Positions 1 through 7,450 of a stretch of 64,000 bases of DNA are shown here, in pieces; positions within the stretch are counted from its first letter, which is position 1; each line of letters opens with the position of its first letter. Under the pieces are notes generated by a model. The model ran no database searches. It saw only the letters and a list, made by a program, of their open reading frames with translations, and was not told the origin of the DNA. Made by a program: the position numbers and the translations under genes. The DNA comes from Verrucomicrobiaceae bacterium E54 (GTDB lineage Bacteria > Verrucomicrobiota > Verrucomicrobiia > Verrucomicrobiales > Akkermansiaceae). Location of the stretch: NCBI GenBank assembly GCA_022548915.1, contig JAKZES010000018.1:32693-96692 (forward strand), in the 5' to 3' direction.

Positions 1-366
1 GCCGTCGGTGGAGGAGACACCCTCGAGCGGGAACCATCCGATCTCGGGTTCGGAATTTGGATAGACCCTCGCACCGAGGGCGCTGGCGATCAGCTGCGCG
101 CCGAGGCAGATGCCGAGCACCGGTTTGCCGGTGTCGAGAAAGGTCCGGATGAATGCCTTCTCCCCAACGAGCCATGGGTGGGTGGCCTCGTCGTTCACAC
201 TCATCGGACCGCCCATGATGATGAGGAAATCGATGCCTTCGGGGGCGGGGGGCGACTCGCCCTCGAAGAAAGCGGTGCGGGTGATGCCGAAGCCGTGCTC
301 ACGCAGCCACGGCTCGATCGCTCCGAGGCCTTCGAAGGGGACGTGCTGGAAGTAGTGGGCGTGCAT
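1..366 (-). CDS. Class I glutamine amidotransferase, GMP-synthase-like (partial at window edge)
   Basis: The N-terminal 122 residues are visible; the gene runs off the left edge. It starts at ATG 366. Residues 47-54 read FLIIMGGP and residues 84-92 read LGICLGAQL. The latter is the nucleophile elbow of triad-type (class I) glutamine amidotransferases, with Cys87 as the presumed nucleophile that releases ammonia from glutamine. The His-Glu pair of the triad would lie off-window. Stand-alone domains of this type are often annotated GMP synthase-like; the acceptor substrate cannot be told. It lies 62 nt downstream of the His-rich outer-membrane gene on the same strand, separated from it by two short hairpins. 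Confidence 0.85.
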   Translation of the reverse strand, partial: MHAHYFQHVPFEGLGAIEPWLREHGFGITRTAFFEGESPPAPEGIDFLIIMGGPMSVNDEATHPWLVGEKAFIRTFLDTGKPVLGICLGAQLIASALGARVYPNSEPEIGWFPLEGVSSTDG

Positions 367-374
367 GGTGGGCG

Positions 375-421
375 ATGGCAAGCGGGACGCTTGCCATGCT
401 TTCGCAAAGCGGAGCTTTGCG
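375..421. repeat. Two tandem perfect hairpins with GGA loops
   Basis: 375-397 is ATGGCAAGCG, GGA, CGCTTGCCAT: a perfect 10-bp stem. 403-421 is CGCAAAGC, GGA, GCTTTGCG: a perfect 8-bp stem. Both have the same three-base spacer and lie 5 nt apart between the amidotransferase start and the stop of the outer-membrane gene. They may form a terminator or mRNA processing site, or belong to a REP-like family; a related hairpin is at 38950-38969. Confidence 0.6.
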
Positions 422-428
422 CCACCCT

Positions 429-1796
429 TCAGTGGACGTGGCCGTCGCAGCCGGTGCCGATGTTCAGGACGAACTGCAGCCAGACGGAGTGCTCGTTGCC
501 GTAGCCGCCGAGGTCGTCGTAGCTGTACTGGAGCCGGGTGTGGAGGTCGGCGTTGGGTGCCAGATTGCTGAGATGGGTGACGGCGGTCGAGGCGCGCCAG
601 CGGCGTTCGGCACCGGCGGCGCGGTCGCCCGAGGCCCATTCGAGACGGGCGGCACAGGTCCACGAGGGGTGGAAGCGGATCCCGGTCGCGGCGTAGATGC
701 CGCATTCGTCGAAGCTGCCGGGGTTGCCGTTGTTGTCGATCGCATCGACGTAGCGGTAGAACGCTTCGGTCCGCCACCAGGCCGGGCGATCGGCGACCGT
801 GAAGGTGCCGAAGGCGTCGGCGCCGACGACCCAGGTGGTCCGTTCGAAGCCGTTCTGTCCGGCGGCGATCGAGGCACCGATGAGGTTGAACCCGTAATCG
901 CCCGCAACGTCGGATTCGAGTCGGGCGAAGAAGTAGCCGTCGTCGAGGTAGGCGTCCTCCATATCGAAGATGCCCCCGTTTCCGGCGAAGCCGTGGGAGT
1001 GGCCTCCGTGATCGTGATCGTCGTGGTCATGATCATCGTGGTCCTCGTCCCCATGATCGTCGTGGTCGTCATGATCCTCGTCGTGATCGTCATGGTCCTC
1101 GCCGGCGTGCTCGAGCGCTTCCTCGTAGAATTCGCGGCGTTGTTCCCGGGTCATGCCGTGGGAGTGAGGCCGGGTCTGGCCGTAGCCGAAGCGGAAGACG
1201 GTCTTCTCGCCGATGCCGGGAATGATGAACCCGATGTCGCCACCCTGCGTGATGAGGCCCTCTTCGCCCAGAAGCCGGATGACCGAGATGGGCGGTTCGA
1301 CAAACTCGCGGTCGTGAAGGTGCGTCTGGTTCTCGTGGCCGAAGGGGACGAAGAACTGGCCGGCGCGCACCGACACACCGGCCGGCAGCGAAACCGTGGC
1401 GTAGAGTTCCTCCAACTCACCATCCCAGCCGTCGTATTTGTCCCAAAAGGTGTTGTAGACGCCCATCATCGAGAGATAGGGCCCGAGCTCCATCAGGGCT
1501 CCGACCTCGATGCCCTGGAGGTTGAACCCGTCGTCGATCGGGGCGTGGCCACCCTGGATCAGCCCGTAGTTCTTTTCGGAGGTCGAACCGCCGAAGGCGA
1601 CCGCCGCGGAGAGGAAGGGGTGGAAGTGGAACCAGGCGTCGTCGTGGGATGGCAGCTTGAGGTCGGGATGGTGAGGGCTGACCGGCGCGTGAGCCGGAGT
1701 GACCGGATCGTGGTCGTGATCACAGTGCTCGTGCTGGGCGGCCGCCGGGACCACGAGGGCAAGGGCCGCCAAGGCGACTCGTTTCATCAGGCTCAT
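429..1796 (-). CDS. Outer-membrane porin-like protein with His/Asp-rich metal-binding loop
   Basis: 455 aa from ATG 1796. The start begins MSLMKRVALAALALVV, a clear signal peptide, followed by a His-rich mature N-terminus (HEHCDHDHD). Alternating hydrophobic strands and the closing segment LQFVLNIG suggest an outer-membrane beta-barrel. Roughly residues 229-270 are an uninterrupted run dominated by His and Asp, probably an extracellular or periplasmic metal-binding loop. An upstream TTG at 1832 is in frame, but the peptide before the signal sequence makes it unlikely. It is transcribed divergently from the ABC genes at 1904-3345. Role inferred: capture or passage of a transition metal, zinc being the first candidate. 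I cannot name a family with certainty. Confidence 0.75.
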   Translation of the reverse strand: MSLMKRVALAALALVVPAAAQHEHCDHDHDPVTPAHAPVSPHHPDLKLPSHDDAWFHFHPFLSAAVAFGGSTSEKNYGLIQGGHAPIDDGFNLQGIEVGALMELGPYLSMMGVYNTFWDKYDGWDGELEELYATVSLPAGVSVRAGQFFVPFGHENQTHLHDREFVEPPISVIRLLGEEGLITQGGDIGFIIPGIGEKTVFRFGYGQTRPHSHGMTREQRREFYEEALEHAGEDHDDHDEDHDDHDDHGDEDHDDHDHDDHDHGGHSHGFAGNGGIFDMEDAYLDDGYFFARLESDVAGDYGFNLIGASIAAGQNGFERTTWVVGADAFGTFTVADRPAWWRTEAFYRYVDAIDNNGNPGSFDECGIYAATGIRFHPSWTCAARLEWASGDRAAGAERRWRASTAVTHLSNLAPNADLHTRLQYSYDDLGGYGNEHSVWLQFVLNIGTGCDGHVH

Positions 1797-1903
1797 GGAG
1801 AACGCCTTACGAAAGTGAAACACTTCCGACAAACGTTAATTAACGCAAATAGATTACAAAAACATATTGACTGTGATCCTGTAATACCCATATCGTCGTG
1901 GTC
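1797..1903. promoter_or_regulatory. Divergent promoter region with CGTTAATTAACG palindrome
   Basis: This AT-rich stretch in an otherwise GC-rich context separates the outer-membrane gene from the ABC transporter genes. It contains the perfect 12-bp palindrome CGTTAATTAACG at 1834-1845, immediately followed by GCAAAT. A TTGACT box is present at 1867-1872 without a good -10 partner. The palindrome is a candidate operator for a shared regulator of both directions. The other divergent region of this cluster (6384-6572) also carries a palindrome next to GCAAAT. Confidence 0.45.
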
Positions 1904-2566
1904 ATGGTGAGCGTGTCATCGGGTTCCATGTCCGCGGTCCGGATTCCGAAAGGCTTCGGGATCGGCTACGAGAGCACTCTGGCCACCTGCGACGAGGAGG
2001 TGGATCTCGGGCCGGGGACCCATTTCCTGCTGGCGCGCAACGGCCGGGGCAAGACGACCCTTCTGAAAACGCTTTCGGGTCTGCTGAAACCGACGGAGGG
2101 GGCTTTCGTGCTGGAAGGCAATCGTCAGTTCATCAGTGATGAACTGACCTACGATCGGGAACTCGCCGCGTCGCACGTGTTCGCCGCCTTCCTCTCGGGG
2201 TCGATCCGCAAGGAGGCGCACGCTTTCGCGGAGGAACTCGAACTCGATGTCGCGAAGCCCTTCGGCAAGCTCTCCTTCGGCAACCGCAAGAAGGTCGGAC
2301 TGGTGGTGGCGGAGTTTTCGCTGATCGGAGACGGCACGGACGTGATGTTCTACGACGAACCCTTCACGGGTCTCGACACGCCGGCGCGCGAGGCCTTGCT
2401 GAAGCGCTGGCGGGAGAGCGAGGAGCGGGTGCTGCGGGTGATCTCCTGCCACCCCGACCTCGACGAAATGTCGATGCCGAGCGCGATGCTGATCAGCGAC
2501 GGCCGCATCGGCCGCCCCGGGGCCGGCGCGACGACCTGGTCGGAACTCAAGAAACTCCTCAACTGA
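1904..2566 (+). CDS. ABC transporter ATP-binding protein
   Basis: 220 aa. The Walker A is ARNGRGKT (residues 44-51), with Ala in place of the usual first Gly. The signature is LSFGN rather than LSGGQ. Walker B is VMFYDEP followed by FTGLD, and the switch histidine is in ISCHPD. The protein energises transport by the permease encoded 8 nt downstream (2575). The start is uncertain: GTG 1898, ATG 1904 or ATG 1928; the last gives a protein starting just before the ABC domain. The small size and non-canonical motifs place it among short ABC-2-like exporters rather than classical importers. The divergent His-rich gene suggests metal or envelope function, which is inference only. Confidence 0.88.
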   Translation: MVSVSSGSMSAVRIPKGFGIGYESTLATCDEEVDLGPGTHFLLARNGRGKTTLLKTLSGLLKPTEGAFVLEGNRQFISDELTYDRELAASHVFAAFLSGSIRKEAHAFAEELELDVAKPFGKLSFGNRKKVGLVVAEFSLIGDGTDVMFYDEPFTGLDTPAREALLKRWRESEERVLRVISCHPDLDEMSMPSAMLISDGRIGRPGAGATTWSELKKLLN

Positions 2567-2574
2567 ATCCCGCG

Positions 2575-3345
2575 ATGCATCTCTTCCGGCTCAGCCTTCT
2601 GACTCTCTGGGTGCGCAAGACCTGGGTGATCATCCTGCTGCTGACCTGCGGCTTGCCCTTCGTGATGCCCCACATGGCGCCGGTGGAGACCGTGCCCAAG
2701 CTGATGCCGCCCGCGAGGGCGCACGCGGCCTGGCTGGTGGTCTGGGGCGTGGGCATCCTGTGGGGCCTGTCGCAGGCGGCCCGCCTCGGTGATGGAAACT
2801 CCCGGACCGGGGTCGGAAACTACCTCCGCGCTCGCGGCGAAGGTTCGCTGAAACAGATGGTCTCGATGTGGTCGGCGCTGATGATTTTCCTGCTGCCGGT
2901 CGTGCTGATCGCGGTGGTCATCTGCCTGGTCGCGGCGATGCCCGGCGATCCCGAGGAGAAGGGGCTGTGGGTGGCGACCAACCTTCAGGCCGCGTTTCTG
3001 TTCCTCGTCGCCATCGGCCCCCTCGCCCTGCTCGGCATCGGTCTCTCGAGCCGCTTCGGATCGATGGTGGGATTCGTCGTTCCGGCGGGCCTGTGCCTTT
3101 ACGGCCTCTACGGGGTGGGGCATCTGGCGGAGACCATCAAGATGGGAGGGAACCCCATCCTCGAGTGGCTTTACATCGTTTCGCCCCAGTACCATCTGGC
3201 CGACCTCACGCCTCGCCTGATCTTCAAGATGGGCCAGGTCGAGTGGAGCTCCTTCGCCGGGTTCCTCGGTTACTTCGCCCTGCTGGGAGGCATGCTGGGA
3301 GGCCTGTCGCTGCTGCTTTTCCGAACCGAACCCCTGCGCTCCTGA
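2575..3345 (+). CDS. ABC transporter permease
   Basis: 256 aa with about six hydrophobic segments, e.g. residues 14-32, 45-65, 98-122, 138-160, 163-185 and 222-246. It has no signal peptide or ATPase motif. It lies 8 nt after the ATPase gene and 3 nt before the next gene, so the three form one operon. It is most like the membrane subunit of ABC-2-type exporters; no family-specific motif lets me state a substrate. Confidence 0.8.
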   Translation: MHLFRLSLLTLWVRKTWVIILLLTCGLPFVMPHMAPVETVPKLMPPARAHAAWLVVWGVGILWGLSQAARLGDGNSRTGVGNYLRARGEGSLKQMVSMWSALMIFLLPVVLIAVVICLVAAMPGDPEEKGLWVATNLQAAFLFLVAIGPLALLGIGLSSRFGSMVGFVVPAGLCLYGLYGVGHLAETIKMGGNPILEWLYIVSPQYHLADLTPRLIFKMGQVEWSSFAGFLGYFALLGGMLGGLSLLLFRTEPLRS

Positions 3346-3348
3346 GTC

Positions 3349-4344
3349 ATGGATCGTCCAGCAGTCAGGCGGCCGGCCATCATCGCTGCAGTCGCGCTCC
3401 TCGCGGTGGCGTGGGTGGGTGTCTCGGTGTCGATGACACGTGGCGGCCACTTCGAGCACGAGCCGAATTTCATGTCGCTCAAAGGCAGCGCCTACGGCAG
3501 GACGATCGCCTTCGCGATGCGCGGGCCGGCCGACCTTTACTGGCACCGGGGAAGCCGGGAGGATCTGCACGAGGATCATCATCACGATGAAGACGAGGAG
3601 GGCGGTGATGTCCTGCCCGCCGGGGACGTGGTGAATCCGGCGGCGCGGATGGCGGCGATCGCGGGGGAGATCAAGCGGGAGTTCGAGGAGCACGAGGCCG
3701 AAGAGGCCGCCGGGCCCGCGCCCCGGGTGCCGGCGAAGTCGACGCGCGAGTGGCTGCTGCGCTCGCTCAAGGACATGAAGATCGCGCGCTACGAGCGGAC
3801 CAATCACCGCGGCGACACCGATGCGATGCATGCCTTCATGAAGGGCGAGGCCGAGAAGCGGCTGAAGCTTAGCTACGAGATGGATCCGACCAACCTCCTC
3901 TGCTACGGCTCGTATTTCTTTTTCCTGAGTGAATCGATCGTGCGGCTCAAGGGGGCGGACGACGAGGGGGCGGTGATTGCCGAAGGCGAGCGGCGGGCGC
4001 TCGACCTGGCACGCCGCACGGCCAATTACTGCCTGCAGTATCCGGACGAACCGACGGCCGCCATCACCGGCGCCTCCGCCTGCCACGACGCCCTCACCGT
4101 GATGTTGAGGAACAAGGTGGGGACCGAGCAGGAGCTGCGCGGTTTCCTCGAGATCGGGGCCCGCTCGCTGCAACGCTTCGACCAGCTCAAGGAAGAGATG
4201 ATCGCCGACGGCCGCTGGGAGGATTTCTCCGAGCACCGGCGGCTTGAAATGGACGAGGCCCGGACCCTGGTCGGGGTCGCCCTGCTGGGCGATCGCCAGC
4301 TCATCGAGGCGCAACTCAAGCCCCGGCCCGGGGAAGCGCGCTGA
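3349..4344 (+). CDS. Membrane-anchored periplasmic protein with His cluster
   Basis: 331 aa. One N-terminal hydrophobic segment (about residues 10-28) is followed by a periplasmic domain. A metal-binding-looking run, HEDHHHDEDEE, lies near residues 74-84. The remainder is mainly helical and TPR-like (ARRTANYCLQYPDEPTAA, LGVALLGDRQLIEAQL). It is the third gene of the ABC operon, 3 nt after the permease stop, so it is probably an accessory subunit. I do not recognise a named family. The His-rich patch mirrors the much larger one in the divergent outer-membrane protein. Confidence 0.7.
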   Translation: MDRPAVRRPAIIAAVALLAVAWVGVSVSMTRGGHFEHEPNFMSLKGSAYGRTIAFAMRGPADLYWHRGSREDLHEDHHHDEDEEGGDVLPAGDVVNPAARMAAIAGEIKREFEEHEAEEAAGPAPRVPAKSTREWLLRSLKDMKIARYERTNHRGDTDAMHAFMKGEAEKRLKLSYEMDPTNLLCYGSYFFFLSESIVRLKGADDEGAVIAEGERRALDLARRTANYCLQYPDEPTAAITGASACHDALTVMLRNKVGTEQELRGFLEIGARSLQRFDQLKEEMIADGRWEDFSEHRRLEMDEARTLVGVALLGDRQLIEAQLKPRPGEAR

Positions 4345-4494
4345 ATCACCACCACAGAGGCGGTGGCGGTTTCAGGCTCCGCCCACGCTGCATTTCTCAT
4401 GAACGCCCGGGCAACCCGGTGAACTCCTGAAAGCAGTCTGATGCCCGAGGGAAACCGAGGGACGGCGTTGCCGGACCGGTTTTGACTTCACCAG
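4345..4494. other. Intergenic region with imperfect hairpin
   Basis: This convergent gap lies between the ABC operon (+) and the choice-of-anchor M gene (-). It contains GCGGTGGCGG at about 4360 and CTCCGCCCACGC at about 4377, which can pair imperfectly. The arrangement and wording resemble the hairpin at 7305-7334. No gene is apparent. Confidence 0.4.
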
Positions 4495-5661
4495 TCAGAA
4501 TTCGTCGCCGGCCGTGACGTCGACGCGACCGAATCCGCGGGTGGCTCCGGGGGGGGCGGGACGGCGGGAAGTGACGAGTTCCCACTCCGCATTGAGGCCG
4601 TCCAGCGGAGGATCGAAGTCGGCGGCAGTCGTCGCCACACCGGTGTCGTTCCAGCCTGCCGACAGGTCGCTGGAGAACTCCGGCTGATAGACATCCGGCA
4701 TCAGGCGGTCGCCGGCCCGCCGACGCGGGTAGGTGAGGGTCTCGTAGAGGGTGCCACCATCGTCGACGAGGGAGAAGGTCGGGAAGCCCAGACCTTCCTC
4801 CACCGGAACCGGACCACCGACGCGGGGATTCGTGCCGAAGGCGTATTCGAGCAGGTTGACCAGACCGTCGAGATCGGGGTCGGCGTCCATTCCGGAAATC
4901 GCCGGATCATCGAGCTCGTCGGCATCGAACCAGGTGGCCTGCCAGCGTCCGACCGTGCCAACCGTGAAGGTCAGGGTGAAGGGGTCACCGGCACCCGTCG
5001 GATTGGTCTCCCCGGGGCCGAGAAATGCCGACGACTCGAAGGTTACCCGGTGGACCCCGAGTTCGGTGAAACCCCACCAGACGTGGAGGTGGCTGCCCGC
5101 CGCGTAATAGAAGCTGTCTTCGTTGGAGGTATCGGAGGTCGACATCCAGACCGTGGGGGGCTGGCCGGACGAGGCGTTCCACAAGGAGAAATGCGAAGTC
5201 TTTCCCGGAGGAGGGGAATAGTCCACCAGCGAAATCTTGATCCAAGGCCGGGCCAGTCCCTGCGAGACGCGGGCATCCGCGGGGATGTAAGAACCGAAGG
5301 TGTCGGTGGGCTGGTCGTTGTCGAAGCCGGGCCACACTTCGTTGATGCCCGGGGTGCCTTGGACAGCGGTCCAGATCGGATCGCCTGGAGAGGCTCCCGT
5401 GAAGCTGAAGGTGCTCGACGTGGGTTGGGTCTGCCTCGACCCCGAGATGGCGGGATTTCCGGCCACGACCGGCTTGTCGGAAAGCGGGAGAAAGACGAGC
5501 GCCGGGTCCCAGGGCTCCGGGTGGCTGTCAACCCTCAGGACGTTCGACCACTCTCCGCCCTCATAGTGCGAGCGCACGTCGAGGTGTTCGCCGAGGGGCG
5601 ACAGTCCGGCTGCGAGGGGAGTGGCGCTCAGCAGGGAAAGAAAGGAAGCGGAAGACTTCAT
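4495..5661 (-). CDS. Secreted choice-of-anchor M domain protein (surface protein of metal ABC loci)
   Basis: 388 aa from ATG 5661, with signal peptide MKSSASFLSLLSATPLAAG. A motif near residues 199-216 (HLHVWWGFTELGVHRVTF) is the hallmark I associate with the actinobacterial surface-anchored (TIGR03769) / choice-of-anchor M families, which are often encoded beside metal ABC transporters. A second copy of the motif is in the protein at 6573. After residue 250 the protein carries DADPDLDGLVNLLEYAFGTNP, the Asp-rich motif common near the C-termini of verrucomicrobial secreted proteins. The ATG overlaps the TGA of the pseudopilin gene (TGATG), so the two are translationally coupled. Function is inferred from context. 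Confidence 0.78.
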   Translation of the reverse strand: MKSSASFLSLLSATPLAAGLSPLGEHLDVRSHYEGGEWSNVLRVDSHPEPWDPALVFLPLSDKPVVAGNPAISGSRQTQPTSSTFSFTGASPGDPIWTAVQGTPGINEVWPGFDNDQPTDTFGSYIPADARVSQGLARPWIKISLVDYSPPPGKTSHFSLWNASSGQPPTVWMSTSDTSNEDSFYYAAGSHLHVWWGFTELGVHRVTFESSAFLGPGETNPTGAGDPFTLTFTVGTVGRWQATWFDADELDDPAISGMDADPDLDGLVNLLEYAFGTNPRVGGPVPVEEGLGFPTFSLVDDGGTLYETLTYPRRRAGDRLMPDVYQPEFSSDLSAGWNDTGVATTAADFDPPLDGLNAEWELVTSRRPAPPGATRGFGRVDVTAGDEF

Positions 5662-6383
5662 CACAGGCCGGGCGGTTGGGCGATGTTGATTCCCGAGTCG
5701 GTCTTCTGCTTCAGCGTCGCGGCGCGGATCGACTCCACGCGACCATCGGCGTAGAGGTAGTTGGAACGCCCGTCCGCCGCGAGGCGGTCGTCGCTGCCGC
5801 CGAAGCGGCTGGGGGCGATGTCCGAGCAGACGCCGCTCCAGCTGCCCCAAAGATTCGAGTGCGTGTGGTCGTTTCCGGGGCCGGCGCCGATCCGGTCGGA
5901 GCAGACGAAGGCGAGCAGGGTCCGGGACGCGTCCGGAATGGCGGCCGGCCGGTTCAGTGCCGGTCCCACGGTTTCTCCCCATGCATTGACCTCGGGGACG
6001 AAAATGAAGCTGTTGAGGATGTAGCTGGTGCCTCCGGCTTCGAGCCGCTCGTTGGCGCGGGGGTCGGCCGGGCAAATCCGGATTTCGTCGTAGTCGCCGA
6101 GGTAGGGTCTCAGGGACTCGATCCATGCCCGGTCGAGACTGACCGTGTGCGAAGTCTCCGGGAAGCGCCCGCCATGATCCTGGGCATGGAGATGGAGGGC
6201 GACCCCGATGTTCCGCAGATTGCTGAGGCAGCGGGCCTCCTGGGCGCGGACCTTCACGGAGTTGGCAACGACAGCTCCCAAGGTTGCGAGCACGGCAACG
6301 ATGACCACCGAGACCATCAATTCGACCAGCGTGAAGCCGGTCGGTGCCGGGCGATGATGCGGATGACGGGGGCGGTAATTCAT
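5661..6383 (-). CDS. Type II secretion/type IV pilin-like pseudopilin
   Basis: 240 aa from ATG 6383. A short basic leader precedes the prepilin site G/FTLVELMVSVVIVAVLATLG, with the conserved Glu at +5 and a hydrophobic N-terminal helix. The globular part has the DUF1559-like / H-X9-DG features common in Verrucomicrobiota and Planctomycetota: LSNLRNIGVALHLHAQDHGG, NYLYADGRVESI. It is cleaved by prepilin peptidase and inserted through its helix. It sits upstream of, and overlaps by TGATG, the choice-of-anchor M gene. This suggests co-expression with a secreted metal-locus protein rather than with a pilus operon. Confidence 0.85.
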   Translation of the reverse strand: MNYRPRHPHHRPAPTGFTLVELMVSVVIVAVLATLGAVVANSVKVRAQEARCLSNLRNIGVALHLHAQDHGGRFPETSHTVSLDRAWIESLRPYLGDYDEIRICPADPRANERLEAGGTSYILNSFIFVPEVNAWGETVGPALNRPAAIPDASRTLLAFVCSDRIGAGPGNDHTHSNLWGSWSGVCSDIAPSRFGGSDDRLAADGRSNYLYADGRVESIRAATLKQKTDSGINIAQPPGL

Positions 6384-6572
6384 GGGCGTGGCGTGGGAAG
6401 TGCTTTCGGAATCGTGATGGAATGGACCGGAATCGTCCGGCGGACCGGGTCGGGATGCAGCTGACTGCGGCAAGATGTGCAGTTGCATAAAAAATGCAAA
6501 TCAAAATAGATTTCTCTTGCATAAGAGTTGCGATAAGGAATTTTGACGCCGCTTCCCACGATCCAACCAATC
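6384..6572. promoter_or_regulatory. Divergent promoter/operator region with TTGCAT palindromes
   Basis: This AT-rich gap lies between the pseudopilin (-) and the PEP-CTERM choice-of-anchor M gene (+). 6483-6499 is TTGCAT-AAAAA-ATGCAA, a perfect inverted repeat. TTGCAT recurs at 6517-6522, followed by TTGCGAT at 6528-6534. AGATT and GCAAAT words are shared with the divergent region at 1797-1903. The likely role is a binding site for a repressor common to the cluster; Zur is a guess from context. Confidence 0.5.
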
Positions 6573-7277
6573 ATGAAAACGAATCTTCTCTTTGCGGCGT
6601 CACTTTCAATTTTGGGCCTTCCGACTCTCGGCCACGCGGCACTCCTCGTGACGGGAGGGCACATCGATGCCCCGGCCTTCGGCTACGACACCATCGGAGG
6701 CTTCGAACCGCACATTCACAACGAAGGGGGCCCGGATGGGGCGATCATCGGCGGTGTGGTCCAGACTACGGGATCCGAATACGAGCCGGACGAGCTCGTG
6801 TTCCAGCTCAAGTCAACCGTCACGACCAGCGTCAGCGGAACGGACTACTTCTGGCTGCCCGAAGGCGAGTTGGACGCGGCGGCCAACGGCCTTCCTTTCC
6901 TGGGAGTGGGCCTGGAGGAACTGGCTCAGGGCGACTGGGACGGGGGCGTTGGAACGGTGACGATCACCGCGTCGAAAGTCAGTGGGCCCGGAGAGTTCCG
7001 CCTCTGGCAGGACGATGGTTTCGGCGGGGTCGTCGACTTCATCAACACGGCGACGGCGACGGACAGCTTCACGCTGATCGCCGGGACCCATACCCATTAC
7101 AACTGGGGCTTCACGGAACTCGGCGTCTATGAAATCGAATTTGGAATTTCGGGCAACCACGTCACGGATGGAGCCCAGTCCGGCTCCGCGGTTTACACCT
7201 TCGCCGTCCCGGAGCCTTCAACAGCTTTGCTGGGTGTGTTGGGGGGTCTGTTGCTGCTGCGCCGTCGGCGGGGCTGA
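6573..7277 (+). CDS. PEP-CTERM choice-of-anchor M domain protein
   Basis: 234 aa from ATG 6573 (MKTNLLFAASLSILGL signal peptide). The motif THTHYNWGFTELGVYEIEF corresponds closely to the motif of the secreted protein at 4495-5661. The C-terminus is VPEPSTALLGVLGGLLLL followed by RRRRG, a PEP-CTERM sorting signal processed by an exosortase. Transcription is divergent from the pseudopilin/choice-of-anchor M pair across the palindrome-containing region. It is probably envelope-bound or released and may bind metal through its paired histidines; this is inference. Confidence 0.85.
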   Translation: MKTNLLFAASLSILGLPTLGHAALLVTGGHIDAPAFGYDTIGGFEPHIHNEGGPDGAIIGGVVQTTGSEYEPDELVFQLKSTVTTSVSGTDYFWLPEGELDAAANGLPFLGVGLEELAQGDWDGGVGTVTITASKVSGPGEFRLWQDDGFGGVVDFINTATATDSFTLIAGTHTHYNWGFTELGVYEIEFGISGNHVTDGAQSGSAVYTFAVPEPSTALLGVLGGLLLLRRRRG

Positions 7278-7304
7278 CCTCTTTCCAGGAACGGTCGAGT
7301 TGAA

Positions 7305-7334
7305 GCGGGTGGGGTGCTCAGGCACTCCGCCCGC
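7305..7334 (+). terminator. Stem-loop after the PEP-CTERM gene
   Basis: GCGGGTGGGGTGC (7305-7317), TCAG loop, GCACTCCGCCCGC (7322-7334). The 13-bp stem contains two G-T pairs. It lies 28 nt after the stop at 7277. Only a short T run follows, so it may be a terminator or an intergenic repeat related to 4360-4395. Confidence 0.45.
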
Positions 7335-7450
7335 ACTGCGTTTCGCCCCCGGCATGGACCCCGCGCCAGGCTGCCGACTCCGGGGAACTCGATTGCTTGT
7401 GGCACCGCTTTTCCATCGCCATGCCGGGGCTGGCAACTAGCCTGACGACG

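Noticed and set aside
1867..1895. TTGACT with a possible -10 at 1890
   Set aside because: The -10 candidate ATATCG is a poor match, and promoter rules for this lineage are not known to me.
2350..4314. Minus-strand open frame of 654 codons opposite the ABC operon
   Set aside because: Arg/His/Gln-rich shadow of the ABC permease and His-patch genes, which have clear ABC motifs and membrane segments.
1834..6534. Naming the palindromes as Zur boxes
   Set aside because: The wording does not match any Zur consensus I know well enough to claim; kept only as candidate operators.
4495..6570. Single open frame covering both the choice-of-anchor M protein and an upstream stretch
   Set aside because: The part upstream of 5661 is antisense-phase relative to a convincing pseudopilin. 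The signal peptide at MKSSASF marks the true start.
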